Origin: CAVTUU01 sp045804965
Lineage (GTDB): Bacteria > Chloroflexota > Chloroflexia > Thermomicrobiales > UBA6265
Direction of reading: 5' to 3'
Length of the DNA stretch: 64,000 nt
Assembly: GCA_045804965.1 (NCBI GenBank)
Contig: JBJMMD010000047.1
Location: forward strand, 62,001 to 126,000
How positions within the stretch are numbered: the first letter of the stretch is position 1; every line of letters begins with the position of its first letter. The notes under the pieces are model-generated. The model saw nothing but the letters and a program-made list of their open reading frames with translations, was not told where the DNA came from and searched no databases. A program made the position numbers and the translations under genes. This document shows positions 7,581 to 18,387 of the stretch, in pieces.

Positions 7581-9293
7581 CTACACGTCCCTATTGAGGG
7601 TCAGCAGGAACTCGTCGTTGGTCTGCGTCTTGGAGAGGCGGCTCAATAGGAGTTCGGTTCCTTCGGTACCGCCGAGCATCGAGACCATGCGCCGCATCGT
7701 CCAAACCTGGCGGAGCGTGTTTTCGTCGAGCAGAAGTTCTTCCCGACGAGTGCCCGATCGCTGAATGTCGATCGAGGGGTAAATTCTGCGCTCGGCCAAC
7801 TTGCGATCGAGGTGCAGTTCCATGTTGCCCGTGCCCTTGAACTCCTCGTAAATCACGTCGTCCATGCGGCTGCCGGTATCGACGAGACAAGTTGCGACGA
7901 TTGTCAGGCTGCCTCCACCTTCGATGTTACGCGCGGCGCCGAAGAACCGCTTCGGCGGATAGAGAGCCACAGGATCGATACCGCCCGAGAGCGTGCGACC
8001 ACTGGGTGGGACTGCAAGGTTGTACGCACGAGCAAGCCGCGTAATCGAGTCAAGCAGAATCGTGACGTCGCGGCCACCTTCGACGAGTCGTTTTGCCCGT
8101 TCCAGAGCCATTTCCGCAACTTTGGTGTGGTCCTCGACTGGCTCGTCGAAGGTCGAGGAGATGACCTCGCCTTCAACCGACCGCCGCATGTCCGTGACCT
8201 CTTCCGGGCGCTCGCCGATTAGGCAAACCATCAAATGCATATCGGGACAGTTGCTCGTAATTCCGTTGGCGATCGACTTGAGCAGAATGGTCTTGCCGGC
8301 CTTTGGCGGAGACACGATCAGACCGCGCTGCCCGCGGCCAATTGGCGCGACCAGGTTGAGAAGTCGAGTGGATAGGATGTTCGGTAAGGTTTCGAGATTG
8401 ATCAGTTCGAGCGGGAAGATTGGCGTCAGTGTGTCAAACGACGGTCTGCGTCGCGCAGTTTCAGGATCGACGCCGTTGACCGCCTCGACCCGAAGCAAGC
8501 TGAAGAACTTTTCGTTGTCTTTTGGCGGCCGGACCTGACCGGAAATGCGATCGCCCGTACGGAGCCCAAACCGTCGAATTTGCGATTGCGAGACGTAAAT
8601 ATCGTCTGGTCCGTGTAGGAAACGAGGACCGCGCAGGAATCCGAATCCGTCCTCAATTATTTCGAGGACACCATCGCCAAAAACATTGCCTTCTTGCTCG
8701 GTCTGAACTTGAAGAAGCTTGCTGATCAAGTCAGTCCGCTTCATGCGGCTGTGGCCCTGAATTTCCATCGATCGGGCGAGCTCATACAGTTCCTCGATCG
8801 ATTTGTTTTCGAGCTCGGCGACGTTCAAATGTGGTTGATTCCCATTTCGAGATGGTGCTGGAACGGGAGCCGATGGCTGAGGCCTGACGGCTTGGTGTGC
8901 CCGCTGATCGTGGCGATCCCGACCATTATGTCCACCGTAATCGCTTTCCCCGCGCGCTCTGCCCGGCCGATTGTCTCGCCCGGGTCGATCACGCCGGTGC
9001 CGGTCGCCGCCGGGGCGCGGCTGCGGGGGCACGGCGAGCCTAGGCTCGTCCACCTGGTCAACTGCTCCATCTGCCGGCCCGGGAGCAACTTCGGCGGTGG
9101 CAGAAGCAGGTGAAGGTTCGAGCGAGGCTGGAGTCGACTCGCTCGGTGCGGGCGGGAGCGCTTCGGTAATAGGTTCGGCAACGGCGACCGCCTGTTCCGG
9201 TTTCGGGGCGCGCCGGTTTCGCGATGTTCGGGTCCTTGACGCCGGTTTTTCCGTAGCTTCCGGCGTTACGACGACCTCTTCTTCGGCTGACAA
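7581..9293 (-). CDS. rho: Transcription termination factor Rho
   Basis: Hexameric RNA-dependent ATPase that ends transcription; 570 residues, against about 420 in E. coli. The first 150 residues are low-complexity: Pro/Ala/Thr/Glu-rich, then Arg/Gly/Asp/His-rich (GGDRHRRDRPGRDNRPGR). Then come the Rho N-terminal helical domain (IEELYELARSMEIQGHSRMK), the cold-shock-like RNA-binding domain (GVLEIIEDGFGFLRGP), Walker A in SPPKAGKT, Walker B VTILLDSITRLARA and the R-loop region GTGNMELHLDRKLAERR. The start is TTG, seven bases after GGAGGT. Long N-terminal inserts are known in high-G+C Rho proteins, where they add RNA affinity. A TTGACG/TATCAT promoter about 290 bases upstream gives a long leader. 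Confidence 0.97.
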   Translation of the reverse strand: MSAEEEVVVTPEATEKPASRTRTSRNRRAPKPEQAVAVAEPITEALPPAPSESTPASLEPSPASATAEVAPGPADGAVDQVDEPRLAVPPQPRPGGDRHRRDRPGRDNRPGRARGESDYGGHNGRDRHDQRAHQAVRPQPSAPVPAPSRNGNQPHLNVAELENKSIEELYELARSMEIQGHSRMKRTDLISKLLQVQTEQEGNVFGDGVLEIIEDGFGFLRGPRFLHGPDDIYVSQSQIRRFGLRTGDRISGQVRPPKDNEKFFSLLRVEAVNGVDPETARRRPSFDTLTPIFPLELINLETLPNILSTRLLNLVAPIGRGQRGLIVSPPKAGKTILLKSIANGITSNCPDMHLMVCLIGERPEEVTDMRRSVEGEVISSTFDEPVEDHTKVAEMALERAKRLVEGGRDVTILLDSITRLARAYNLAVPPSGRTLSGGIDPVALYPPKRFFGAARNIEGGGSLTIVATCLVDTGSRMDDVIYEEFKGTGNMELHLDRKLAERRIYPSIDIQRSGTRREELLLDENTLRQVWTMRRMVSMLGGTEGTELLLSRLSKTQTNDEFLLTLNRDV

Positions 9294-9627
9294 ATTAGAT
9301 ACCTCCAGAAATGGTGAGCATGTTCAGCTCGGCTTTGGCTTGCTGCAATCTGGCCAATCGGTGTCGCCTGCTGCTCCGTAAGGCAATTTCATGGGTTAGT
9401 CAGTGAATTGCATCATTTGGCTCAACGCCCTAGTTGATTGAGGGCGGGTCACGCTTCACGCGCGGAGCGCGCGGCGTTAGAGTGAATGGGGCGCATGATT
9501 AGCGGCCGGATTGCGCCAGAAGGACGAACTGGAAAAGCTGCGTGTGTGCAGGGGTTGCTCGCGCTCACCTGTGCGCGTACGCATGATAACATCGTGCGAT
9601 TCTCTCGTCAATCAAGTCTGCGGTCAT
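9294..9627 (-). promoter_or_regulatory. rho leader and promoter region without a gene
   Basis: 334 bases between glpX and rho. The rho promoter is at its far end, so about 280 bases would be transcribed as leader. Within it are two simple stem-loops: CGCCCT/AGGGCG at 9426-9446 and a CGCGC/GCGCG hairpin near 9459-9474. The region has short scattered C-rich stretches on the mRNA strand, which would suit Rho autoregulation, but that is inference. No ORF with a plausible start and ribosome site and no RNA gene signature was found here. Confidence 0.5.
9583..9611 (-). promoter_or_regulatory. Predicted sigma-A promoter for rho
   Basis: On the minus strand, TTGACG (complement of 9606-9611) is separated by exactly 17 bases from TATCAT (complement of 9583-9588). 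It points toward rho. Confidence 0.6.
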
Positions 9628-10614
9628 TTAATCAAAGGGAAACGAAGCATACTGACGCAATTTGCTCAGACTGTGGGTGGCACTGATCCGGCGCACGGTG
9701 CCCGACCGCGAACGCATAACGAGCGACTCGGTCGTAGCTCCGCCGCCGAAGTAATGCACTCCCCGCAAGAGTTCGCCGTCGGTGATACCGGTTGCAGAGA
9801 AGAAAACGTTATTACCCTTAACCAGATCGTGACAATCAAGCACTCGCTCAAGGTCGATCTTTTGTTCGGCTGCGATTCGCAGCTCATCCTCATTTCGAGG
9901 CCAGAGCTTGCATTGAATATCACCGCCGATGCATTTCAGCGCGCAAGCGGCGATCACCGCTTCCGGCGCCCCGCCGATGCCCATCAAAACATCAATACCG
10001 GTTCCCGGCATCGCCGCCATAACTGCGCCGGCCACGTCGCCGTCGGTGATCATCTTGATCCGCGCGCCTGTTCCTCGGACTTCTTTGATCAGTTTCTCGT
10101 GCCTAGGACGATCGAGAATAACGACAGTGAGGTCCTGCACATCTCGTTGTTTCGCCTTCGCAACGCGCTTGAGATTGCTTCCTACAGTGTCGTTGATCTC
10201 GATCGCGCCTGCGGCCTCTGGTCCGACGGCGATCTTTTCCATATACATGATCTCGGGCGAAGAAAAAAGGGCGCCCCTTTCTGCCATAGCAACAACTGAA
10301 ATGGCATTCGGCATCCCCAGTGCGAGAAGTCGCGTGCCGTCAATCGGATCGACCGCGATATCGACTTTCGGTTCGTCCGCACATCCGACTTGTTCTCCGA
10401 CGTAGAGCATCGGCGCTTCGTCCTTCGCGCCCTCACCGATCACGACCGCGCCGTCCATGGCGATGCTGCCCAAAACGAGACGCATGGCGTCAACCGCGGC
10501 CTGGTCCGCAGTTTCCTTTTCGCCACGGCCCATCCATCGCGCGGCGAGCATTGCCGCCGCTTCAGTCACGCGGGCGAGCTCGAGCGCCAGGTTTCGGTCG
10601 ATCGCTTCGGTCAC
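9628..10614 (-). CDS. glpX: Fructose-1,6-bisphosphatase class II (GlpX type)
   Basis: Hydrolyses fructose 1,6-bisphosphate in gluconeogenesis, or sedoheptulose bisphosphate in some lineages. The 328-residue length is typical. Motifs are AARWMGRGEKETADQAAVDA near the N-terminus, the metal-binding GEGAKDEAPMLYVGE and DPIDGTRLLALGM segments, and MGIGGAPEAVIAACALKCIGG. It starts with GTG behind AAAGGAG. It is transcribed after the DinG-like gene (42-base gap) and before rho. The class I and III enzymes have different motifs, so the family call is firm. Confidence 0.96.
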   Translation of the reverse strand: MTEAIDRNLALELARVTEAAAMLAARWMGRGEKETADQAAVDAMRLVLGSIAMDGAVVIGEGAKDEAPMLYVGEQVGCADEPKVDIAVDPIDGTRLLALGMPNAISVVAMAERGALFSSPEIMYMEKIAVGPEAAGAIEINDTVGSNLKRVAKAKQRDVQDLTVVILDRPRHEKLIKEVRGTGARIKMITDGDVAGAVMAAMPGTGIDVLMGIGGAPEAVIAACALKCIGGDIQCKLWPRNEDELRIAAEQKIDLERVLDCHDLVKGNNVFFSATGITDGELLRGVHYFGGGATTESLVMRSRSGTVRRISATHSLSKLRQYASFPFD

Positions 10615-10656
10615 GGCGTTGCTCCTTTCAACAAGTGGACGTGGGCGAGGACGACG

Positions 10657-13515
10657 TCAATGCATCGCCTCGTGAAGCCAACTGAGCGACTCGTTCGGAA
10701 GATCATCGACGCTTCCGACGGAGACCGTGCACGCAGGCAACGATTGGACAAACGAAGCGCCGTATCGCTTGGAGACGATTCGGCGGTCTAAGACCACGCA
10801 GATTCCGCGGTCTTTGCTGCTGCGAATCAATCGCCCAAATCCTTGTTTGAACTTCAGCACGGCTTGCGGAACCGCGTATTGCAAGAACGGCTCTTCGAAA
10901 AGCTCGCTTCGGGCTGCGAAAACCGGGTCGCTGGGCACGGAAAATGGCAACTTCGTGATCACGATCGCGCTGAGCGCAGGTCCAACGACGTCGACACCTT
11001 CCCAAAATGTGGCTGTCCCAAAGACGACAACGTTTGGATCGGCCTTCAAGCGATCGATCAGTTGGCGGGCACTGCCGTCGATTCGCTGCGCGAGCACGAG
11101 CACGCCCCGCTCTCCAAGCTGTCCGCGCGTTGCCCGGTATGCCGATTGCAGCGCCACATGCGACGTGAAAAGCACTAGCGTGCGGCCGCCCATTGCCGTG
11201 CAGAACTCGATCAGCGCTTCATGTAGTCGTTGTTGATACCCAGAGGCCGAGGGTTCCGGCATATCATTCGCAAGGTAAAGCAACGTCGAGCGCTGGTAAT
11301 CGAACGGTGACGAGACTGCCAGCTCTCGTGTCGGATGAATGCCGAGGCGTTCTCGCAAGTAGTCGAAGGACCCGTCCGTCGTCAATGTCGCGGAGGTCAG
11401 AACAGCGGTCTCCAGCGGTTCGAAGAGCGATTGCTGCAACATCTCGCCCACGTGAAGCGGGGCCGCATTGATCGATATACGACCAAGCATTGGACTCTTG
11501 GAAATCCAGTAGACCGCGGCGTCTGACGGGGCGTTTAGGCTCTCGTGGAGTTTCGCCCGCAGATCACCGCTCGATCGCAAGAGCGCACTGAGCTCGATCG
11601 CGATGTCTTCGCCTTCGTCCTCAGCCAACTCCTCGCCTGTCTTCGGCGGTTTCGTCCGCTCGACGTTTTCCAGGTAGTAACGGACGTTATCTTCGACCGC
11701 TCTCAGTTGCTGGTCGACTCGCTCCCAGCCGATTTCGACCGACATCCAATCGCCTGATCTGCGGGTACTGGGTGTGATTCGCATCGAGCGTTCGTATCCG
11801 CTACGGTCGTTGCTCATTGATTCGATCAGTTCCCCAAGGCGAACAAACAGGTCCGCCGCGTCGAGCTTGGCCGAGGATTGGTGATTGGCCGCTCCTTGGA
11901 GCTTGCTTATCGCTTCCGCGGCGCGGATCTTACTTGCCTCGTCGTTTGTCGATCGGGATAAAAATCCGGTTGCCGCGGCCAGAACTCCGCTGATGCTGGT
12001 CCCGTCGTGCCGAAGGACGCCGTCCAGGTAGTCATTGATGAGCATCTCATTGACGGTGAACCCAAATTGGGCGGTCGCTTGATCTTCTAAATGGTGCGCT
12101 TCGTCGACGACGAGATGGTGGTAATCGGGAAGCACGCGGCTCCCTTCTTCCGAGTCCGAGAGCAACAGCGCATGGTTGACGATGACGATGTGCGCGTTCT
12201 CAGCCTGGCGTCTGGCCCGGAAGAGAAAGCATTGATTGCGCTGCTGATAGACACATTTTGCCGCGGAGCACGCCTCGCCATCCGCCGATATCCCGCGGAA
12301 GAGGTTTTCTTCCTCAGGAGTCATTCGCAATTCAGCGCGATCGCCCGTCTCGGTTTGCGTCAGCCAGAGCGTCGCCCGAGAACGCAGCTTCGCATCGTCT
12401 TGGCCGGCGATTGGCTGGCGATGGTGGGCGAACCAGCGTCTCAAGCAGAGATAGTTTGCCCGACCTTTGAGCACGGACGTCCGGACCGGACCGTCGCCAT
12501 TGGCGCCATCAAGGACTTCTTGGAGATCAGGAATGTCCTTCTTCTGTAATTGGTCCTGGAGCGCCAGCGTATTCGTCGAAACGACGACGCGTTCGCCACG
12601 CTCAACCGAATGCATCATCGCCGGCAAAAGATACGCGACGCTTTTGCCAGTGCCGGTACCGGCCTCGACGAGGAGTGTTCCACCTTCGTTCATGACGTTG
12701 GCGACAGCGTTCGCCATCTGTTGCTGCGGGGCGCGAAACTCATAGCCGGGCACGACGTGACTGAGCGGGCCGGACTCACGTAGGGTCTCGGCAATCACTG
12801 CTTTCGCTACACGGCCATCGGACCCGGTCGAACGCAATGGTTCGGGCTTTTCGCGGCTGGAGAGAAAGCTCAGTTCGTGCGCCGCGCGGAAATCGACGTC
12901 ATGTTTTCGCTCAAACAGTGGGCCGGGATCAATGCGAGCCGCCTGCTCGAAGAATTCTGCGAAGGGCAGACCGGCTGCTCGGCTGAGGCCGGCGATTTGC
13001 TCGAGCGTGCCACGGTCGAACTGATCGATGCGTTCGAGGAGACCCCGGAAAACGGCAACCGTGAGTTCAGCATCGCGAGCAGCGCGGTGGTCTACGGCGA
13101 CATCGATCCTAAGTTCTTGTGCGATTGCGTGTAACGAGTAGTTTGGTAGGTCTGGCAAGAGAAACGTTGCCAATTCGAAGGTGTCGATCAACGGGCTGGA
13201 GATCCTCACTCCAGCGGCGTCTAGCATCGCCAAGTCCATCTCGATCGACTGACCGACGATTGCACGACCGGCAACTAGTCGGCGAATCCTCGATGCCGCC
13301 TCGTCCATTGTCGGCGCGCCCTTGACTTCGGCAGGAGTGATGCCGGTCAAGCGTTGAATGTCGAGCGGCAGCGCCGCGCGAGGCCGTATCAGCGTCTCGA
13401 AGCGTTCGATTTCGCTTGTACGCGTGAAAACGATGACGGCAATTTCGATGATTTCATGTCGCGCCGGATCCATGCCGGTCGCTTCGAGGTCGAGAGCGGC
13501 AAATTGTTCAATCAC
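10657..13515 (-). CDS. dinG: DnaQ-type exonuclease fused to DinG-family helicase
   Basis: A 952-residue protein with two parts. Residues 1-170 form a DEDD 3'-5' exonuclease fold (FAALDLEATGMDPARHEIIE; ending VDHRAARDAELT). Residues from about 250 onward are an XPD/DinG superfamily 2 helicase: Walker A EAGTGTGKSVAYLLPA, DEAH box VVDEAHHLEDQ, and motif VI near GRLIRSSKDRGICVVLDRR. Four cysteines (CLRR; CSAAKCVYQQRNQC) sit where the Fe-S cluster of DinG is expected. The exonuclease-helicase fusion resembles Firmicutes DinG, which can act mainly as a nuclease. The likely role is clearing R-loops or damaged single-stranded DNA. The GTG start lacks a clear ribosome site. Confidence 0.92.
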   Translation of the reverse strand: MIEQFAALDLEATGMDPARHEIIEIAVIVFTRTSEIERFETLIRPRAALPLDIQRLTGITPAEVKGAPTMDEAASRIRRLVAGRAIVGQSIEMDLAMLDAAGVRISSPLIDTFELATFLLPDLPNYSLHAIAQELRIDVAVDHRAARDAELTVAVFRGLLERIDQFDRGTLEQIAGLSRAAGLPFAEFFEQAARIDPGPLFERKHDVDFRAAHELSFLSSREKPEPLRSTGSDGRVAKAVIAETLRESGPLSHVVPGYEFRAPQQQMANAVANVMNEGGTLLVEAGTGTGKSVAYLLPAMMHSVERGERVVVSTNTLALQDQLQKKDIPDLQEVLDGANGDGPVRTSVLKGRANYLCLRRWFAHHRQPIAGQDDAKLRSRATLWLTQTETGDRAELRMTPEEENLFRGISADGEACSAAKCVYQQRNQCFLFRARRQAENAHIVIVNHALLLSDSEEGSRVLPDYHHLVVDEAHHLEDQATAQFGFTVNEMLINDYLDGVLRHDGTSISGVLAAATGFLSRSTNDEASKIRAAEAISKLQGAANHQSSAKLDAADLFVRLGELIESMSNDRSGYERSMRITPSTRRSGDWMSVEIGWERVDQQLRAVEDNVRYYLENVERTKPPKTGEELAEDEGEDIAIELSALLRSSGDLRAKLHESLNAPSDAAVYWISKSPMLGRISINAAPLHVGEMLQQSLFEPLETAVLTSATLTTDGSFDYLRERLGIHPTRELAVSSPFDYQRSTLLYLANDMPEPSASGYQQRLHEALIEFCTAMGGRTLVLFTSHVALQSAYRATRGQLGERGVLVLAQRIDGSARQLIDRLKADPNVVVFGTATFWEGVDVVGPALSAIVITKLPFSVPSDPVFAARSELFEEPFLQYAVPQAVLKFKQGFGRLIRSSKDRGICVVLDRRIVSKRYGASFVQSLPACTVSVGSVDDLPNESLSWLHEAMH

Positions 13516-13569
13516 GTAATGTCTATGTCCGTAATTCTAGGCCGAACGGCTGTTAATGCTATTCAGAAC

Positions 13570-14742
13570 TCAAATAGTCCCCGTAGCTACCCCTTCGGCA
13601 ATTCCTACCGCAAGAGCCGCGAGCTGAAGAAGTCCCGAACCCACAGGATTGGTATCAATATACTCGTCTGTGCGATGGACATTCCCGCCGGTAGTGAGCC
13701 CAATACAGATCGCCGGGATTCCACGGCTGATCGGGATATTGGCATCAGTGCTCGATGCGTCACTGGTCGCAGTCACTCCAAGCTCACGAAGTACATCCAT
13801 CGCCAATCTGACTATTGGGCTGTCAGCGTCGATCCTTCCGGCCGGGCGCTCACCAAGCTTTTCGACGTGCACTTCGACTCCGGACCGGGATGTAGTCAAG
13901 ATGCGATCTATGCGTTCGCTCAATCGCCGGAGCGACGTATCACTTGGAGAACGCATATCCAACACAAAGGTGCACGTTGGTGGAATCGTATTGACCGAAA
14001 TACCACCCTCGATCGTGCCGACACTGAGCGTGGTTTTAGGCGAGTTCGAAACCGGGATGCGCGAGAGGTCATGAATTATCGCGGCCGCGATGTGGATCGC
14101 GTTGGGCCGGCCAAAGTCGCCCCAACTGTGCCCTCCTGGGCCAACAACCGTTACCCGAAGACGCCTGCTGCCAACTGCAACGTGGGTGACTCGGCCAAGA
14201 TTGTGACCTTCGACCGCGATCGCCGCCGAAATCTCCAGATGAGCTTCCATGACTGAGCGCATGCCGCGCAAATTCCCGAGTCCCTCTTCTCCGACATTGC
14301 CAGTCAACAAGAGGTCGACCGCCGGCACGATGCCAGCATCGCGAAGGATTGCGGGAAGCGCCAACACGGCCGCGGCGCCAAGACTGTTGTCGCCTATGCC
14401 CGGACCATGTATCCGGCCATTGGAGCGAATAATGCTCAGGTCGGTTTGGGCAGGGAATACGGTGTCGAGGTGACCCGCGATGAGAACCGAGTTCCCGCGA
14501 CTGCGGCCGGGAACGCGGGCAACGACATCGCCAAGTTCGTCAATCGCGACGTCCGTGATGCCTTCCTGACGGACCAAATCTGCAAAGGCGAGTGCGCGGT
14601 TCATTTCCGCGTCGGTCGGTGCCGGAATACTCGCGATCGTCGCGGCAAGTTCGAGAACTCGCGCCGACGCGTTGAGCGCGGCGTCCCGCACGGCTGCAAT
14701 CACCTCGCGGGATGCGGCCGTATTCACCGCGTTCGTTGCCAT
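13570..14742 (-). CDS. M20-family metallopeptidase/amidohydrolase
   Basis: A cytoplasmic two-zinc hydrolase of the ArgE/DapE/CPG2/PepT family, 390 residues from ATG 14742, which follows GAGGAATCC. A longer upstream frame lacks support. Metal ligands are visible in LIAGHLDTVFP (His, Asp), GIGDNSLGAAAVLAL (Asp), NVGEEGLGNLRG (catalytic Glu pair) and the late GGNVHRTDEYI (His). GPGGHSWGDFGRPNA marks the dimerisation domain. The pattern is closest to the PepT-like or M20 succinyl-diaminopimelate-like peptidases, and the substrate cannot be told. It is divergent from sdhA and is the upstream-most gene of the minus-strand block. Confidence 0.88.
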   Translation of the reverse strand: MATNAVNTAASREVIAAVRDAALNASARVLELAATIASIPAPTDAEMNRALAFADLVRQEGITDVAIDELGDVVARVPGRSRGNSVLIAGHLDTVFPAQTDLSIIRSNGRIHGPGIGDNSLGAAAVLALPAILRDAGIVPAVDLLLTGNVGEEGLGNLRGMRSVMEAHLEISAAIAVEGHNLGRVTHVAVGSRRLRVTVVGPGGHSWGDFGRPNAIHIAAAIIHDLSRIPVSNSPKTTLSVGTIEGGISVNTIPPTCTFVLDMRSPSDTSLRRLSERIDRILTTSRSGVEVHVEKLGERPAGRIDADSPIVRLAMDVLRELGVTATSDASSTDANIPISRGIPAICIGLTTGGNVHRTDEYIDTNPVGSGLLQLAALAVGIAEGVATGTI

Positions 14743-14866
14743 GGATTCCTCAGAAGGGTCAGACAGGGGCGACGCCACGATGGCGCACGCTGACGAGCCC
14801 CGAGACGCTCGAAGTATACCACCGGCCCGCGGCTTTTCCGCGACGTTTGATCTGGCTAAGTTCACC

Positions 14867-14895
14867 TTGACATCAGGTGATCGCGGCGATAGGTT
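14867..14895 (+). promoter_or_regulatory. Predicted sigma-A promoter for sdhA
   Basis: TTGACA at 14867-14872, a 17-base spacer and TAGGTT at 14890-14895, about 80 bases before the sdhA start. It lies in the 236-base divergent gap between the M20 peptidase and sdhA. Confidence 0.55.
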
Positions 14896-14978
14896 TGCGC
14901 TGGCCCCGCTCTTCGTGGCCGCGATCTAGGTGTCTCGGCAATCGCGCTTCGATCCTGGGAAAGGAACCGGTTACCACG

Positions 14979-16709
<1,731 letters not shown>

Positions 16710-16748
16710 GTTTGGCGCGCTAGCCGGCGCAACCAGGGGAGTTCATCC

Positions 16749-17450
16749 GTGGAGGTCACGCTCCGAATTAAGCGATACAACCCCGAGACCGATGTCAAAC
16801 CGGTCTTTCGGGAATATCAGGTTGATGTCGATCCAATGGACCGTGTCCTCGATGCGCTCAATCAGATCAAGTGGAAACAGGACGGCACGCTGACCTACCG
16901 GCGCTCGTGCGCCCACGGCGTCTGCGGTTCAGACGCCATGCGGATCAATGGCCGGAATCGGCTGGCGTGCAAGATGCTGATGAAGGAATTGGGCAAAAAA
17001 GTTACGGTCGAACCGCTGCTTGGCTTCCGCGTGATCAAAGACCTCGTCATTGATATGGATCAGTTTTTTGATTCGTATAAGTCGGTAAAGCCGTACCTCA
17101 TTGCCGACGACGCACCGAGTGCGGCCGAGCGATTACAAACGCCGGACGAGCGCGACCGATTCGACGACACAACGAAGTGCATTCTGTGCGCGGCCTGCAC
17201 GACCGCCTGCCCGATCACTTGGACGAACGACCAATGGGTTGGCCCAGCGGCCATCGTTAACGCTCACCGATTTATCTTCGACAGCCGGGATCAAGGCGCC
17301 GACGAGCGCTTGAAGATTTTGAATACGCGATCGGGCGTTTGGCGCTGCCGAACGATATTCAATTGCACAGATGCCTGTCCACGCGGGATTCAAGTTACGA
17401 AGGCAATTGAAGAGGTTAAACGCTCGTTGCTCTACGATCGAGTCACTTAA
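16749..17450 (+). CDS. sdhB: Succinate dehydrogenase/fumarate reductase iron-sulfur subunit
   Basis: Electron-transfer subunit of complex II, 233 residues. The N-terminal plant-type ferredoxin domain holds the 2Fe-2S ligands (RRSCAHGVCGSDAMRING followed by RLAC). The C-terminal domain has CILCAACTTACP for the 4Fe-4S cluster and CRTIFNCTDACPRGI, which with the previous Cys residues fits the 3Fe-4S and third-cluster ligands. The start is GTG behind AGGGGAG. It is co-transcribed with sdhA. The membrane cytochrome partner is not obvious in the window. Confidence 0.97.
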   Translation: MEVTLRIKRYNPETDVKPVFREYQVDVDPMDRVLDALNQIKWKQDGTLTYRRSCAHGVCGSDAMRINGRNRLACKMLMKELGKKVTVEPLLGFRVIKDLVIDMDQFFDSYKSVKPYLIADDAPSAAERLQTPDERDRFDDTTKCILCAACTTACPITWTNDQWVGPAAIVNAHRFIFDSRDQGADERLKILNTRSGVWRCRTIFNCTDACPRGIQVTKAIEEVKRSLLYDRVT

Positions 17451-17530
17451 GGCACGGTCAATTCGGCCACCGGCCGTGTTATACTCGCGGCTAACTTCGA
17501 CAAGTAACCAAAGATTCAAAGGTTCGCCCG

Positions 17531-18016
17531 ATGGACAATCCGTTTTCCTGGGATTACCTCACCACAACTCCTGGCTCAAATGAGGTGTTTGGGCCGTTTG
17601 CAATGGGGTTCCTCATCTTGTTTGGCGTCACATTTGTGGTCGCGCTCATTATCTATAGTGGCGGCGGCCGTCGAATAATCCCGAATCCGGTGCTGCGCCG
17701 AATGGCACGGCGATGGTCATCGCCCGCGTTGGCGATTTCGGGGATCGGTCTCTTTTTCTTTCTGATTCGTGTTCTTCAGATCAACCCGTTCAATTTTCAA
17801 ATGCGCATCTGGCTCTGGCTGTGCCTGTTACTTTATGTGCTTATGGTGATTTATTTTGCTTGGGATTACATGCGGAACTACGGCGCGGCGAAGGCTGAAT
17901 ACGAGGATCGCAAACGACAGCAACAATACTTACGTCCAGCTTCGGCCACGGCCGGCGGTCGCCACGGGGCGCCGCTCGCCTCGGGCGCTCGGCCGGTTAA
18001 GCGGCGCAAACGGTAG
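17531..18016 (+). CDS. Small integral membrane protein downstream of sdhB
   Basis: 161 residues with three hydrophobic segments (about 19-42, 62-79 and 90-112), then a basic, Ala/Gly/Arg-rich cytoplasmic tail ending KRRKR. Ordered just after sdhAB, it could be thought a membrane anchor. However, it has no conserved heme or quinone-site His/Ser/Tyr pattern that I recognise as SdhC or SdhD, and it sits 80 bases away behind its own possible TATACT -10 box. Function is unknown. It ends just before a strong terminator. Confidence 0.7.
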   Translation: MDNPFSWDYLTTTPGSNEVFGPFAMGFLILFGVTFVVALIIYSGGGRRIIPNPVLRRMARRWSSPALAISGIGLFFFLIRVLQINPFNFQMRIWLWLCLLLYVLMVIYFAWDYMRNYGAAKAEYEDRKRQQQYLRPASATAGGRHGAPLASGARPVKRRKR

Positions 18017-18037
18017 CTGAAAAAGCAGAAGGACGAC

Positions 18038-18068
18038 AAAGGCCCGCTCCGAAACGGAGCGGGCCTTT
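18038..18068. terminator. Bidirectional Rho-independent terminator
   Basis: Perfect 11-base-pair G+C stem (18041-18051 with 18055-18065), AAA loop, flanked by AAA on the left and TTT on the right, so it works on both strands. It serves the sdhAB/membrane-protein unit from the left and the SRP RNA from the right. Confidence 0.85.
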
Positions 18069-18083
18069 CCAGTCATTCAAAGT

Positions 18084-18350
18084 GGCCGTGCACCCTTTGT
18101 CGATCGAGGTACTCCGGCTCTGCGTCGATCGTTGGCTCCGGCAAGGCGATCCCACGTCACCCGAGGAATTCTGCTTACGGCTGCTACCTTCCGGTCCTGA
18201 CCGGGTTCACAGCTCCCCGCCGCGCGGGACCCTGCCCTCAACACCACGTGTCGCCGTGAGTCCCACAGCACTCGCCCTCGAAAGGGAATTCAACCCCGCT
18301 AGAGCGGGTTGCGGGTACAGGGCACCGCTAGCTCCCCATCTAGCACGGCC
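18084..18350 (-). ncRNA. ffs: Signal recognition particle RNA, long form with Alu domain
   Basis: About 267 nt on the minus strand, the size of B. subtilis scRNA and far longer than the 114-nt E. coli 4.5S RNA. The core (complement of 18180-18202) carries GGTCAGGACCGGAAGGTAGC: the GGAA tetraloop with a compensated base pair beside it, then the AGCAGC asymmetric loop. Flanking arms GGCAGGG/CCTTGCC and TCCCGCG/CGTGGGA pair as expected for helix 8. The 5' part GGCCGTGCTAG... through GCGGTGCCCTGTACCCGCA matches the Alu domain of the Bacillus RNA, and the 5' GGCCGTG closes with the 3' CACGGCC. It forms the SRP with Ffh to target membrane proteins. Confidence 0.93.
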
Positions 18351-18357
18351 ACACATA

Positions 18358-18387
18358 AGTCTACCTCTCGTAGCGTGGGCGGGTCAA
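18358..18387 (-). promoter_or_regulatory. Predicted promoter of the SRP RNA
   Basis: On the minus strand, TTGACC (complement of 18382-18387), an 18-base spacer and TAGACT (complement of 18358-18363), with the first base of the RNA (18350) seven bases beyond. The -35 box overlaps the stop codon of the upstream YfhO-like gene. Confidence 0.6.

Noticed and set aside
9511..10299. Long plus-strand open frame (262 codons) over the glpX region
   Set aside because: It lies opposite glpX, which has full family motifs on the minus strand; the plus-strand translation has no recognisable domain and an Arg/His-rich shadow composition.
13354..14256. 300-codon plus-strand frame opposite the M20 peptidase and the start of dinG
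   Set aside because: Antisense shadow of well-supported minus-strand genes, with no ribosome site and no domain.
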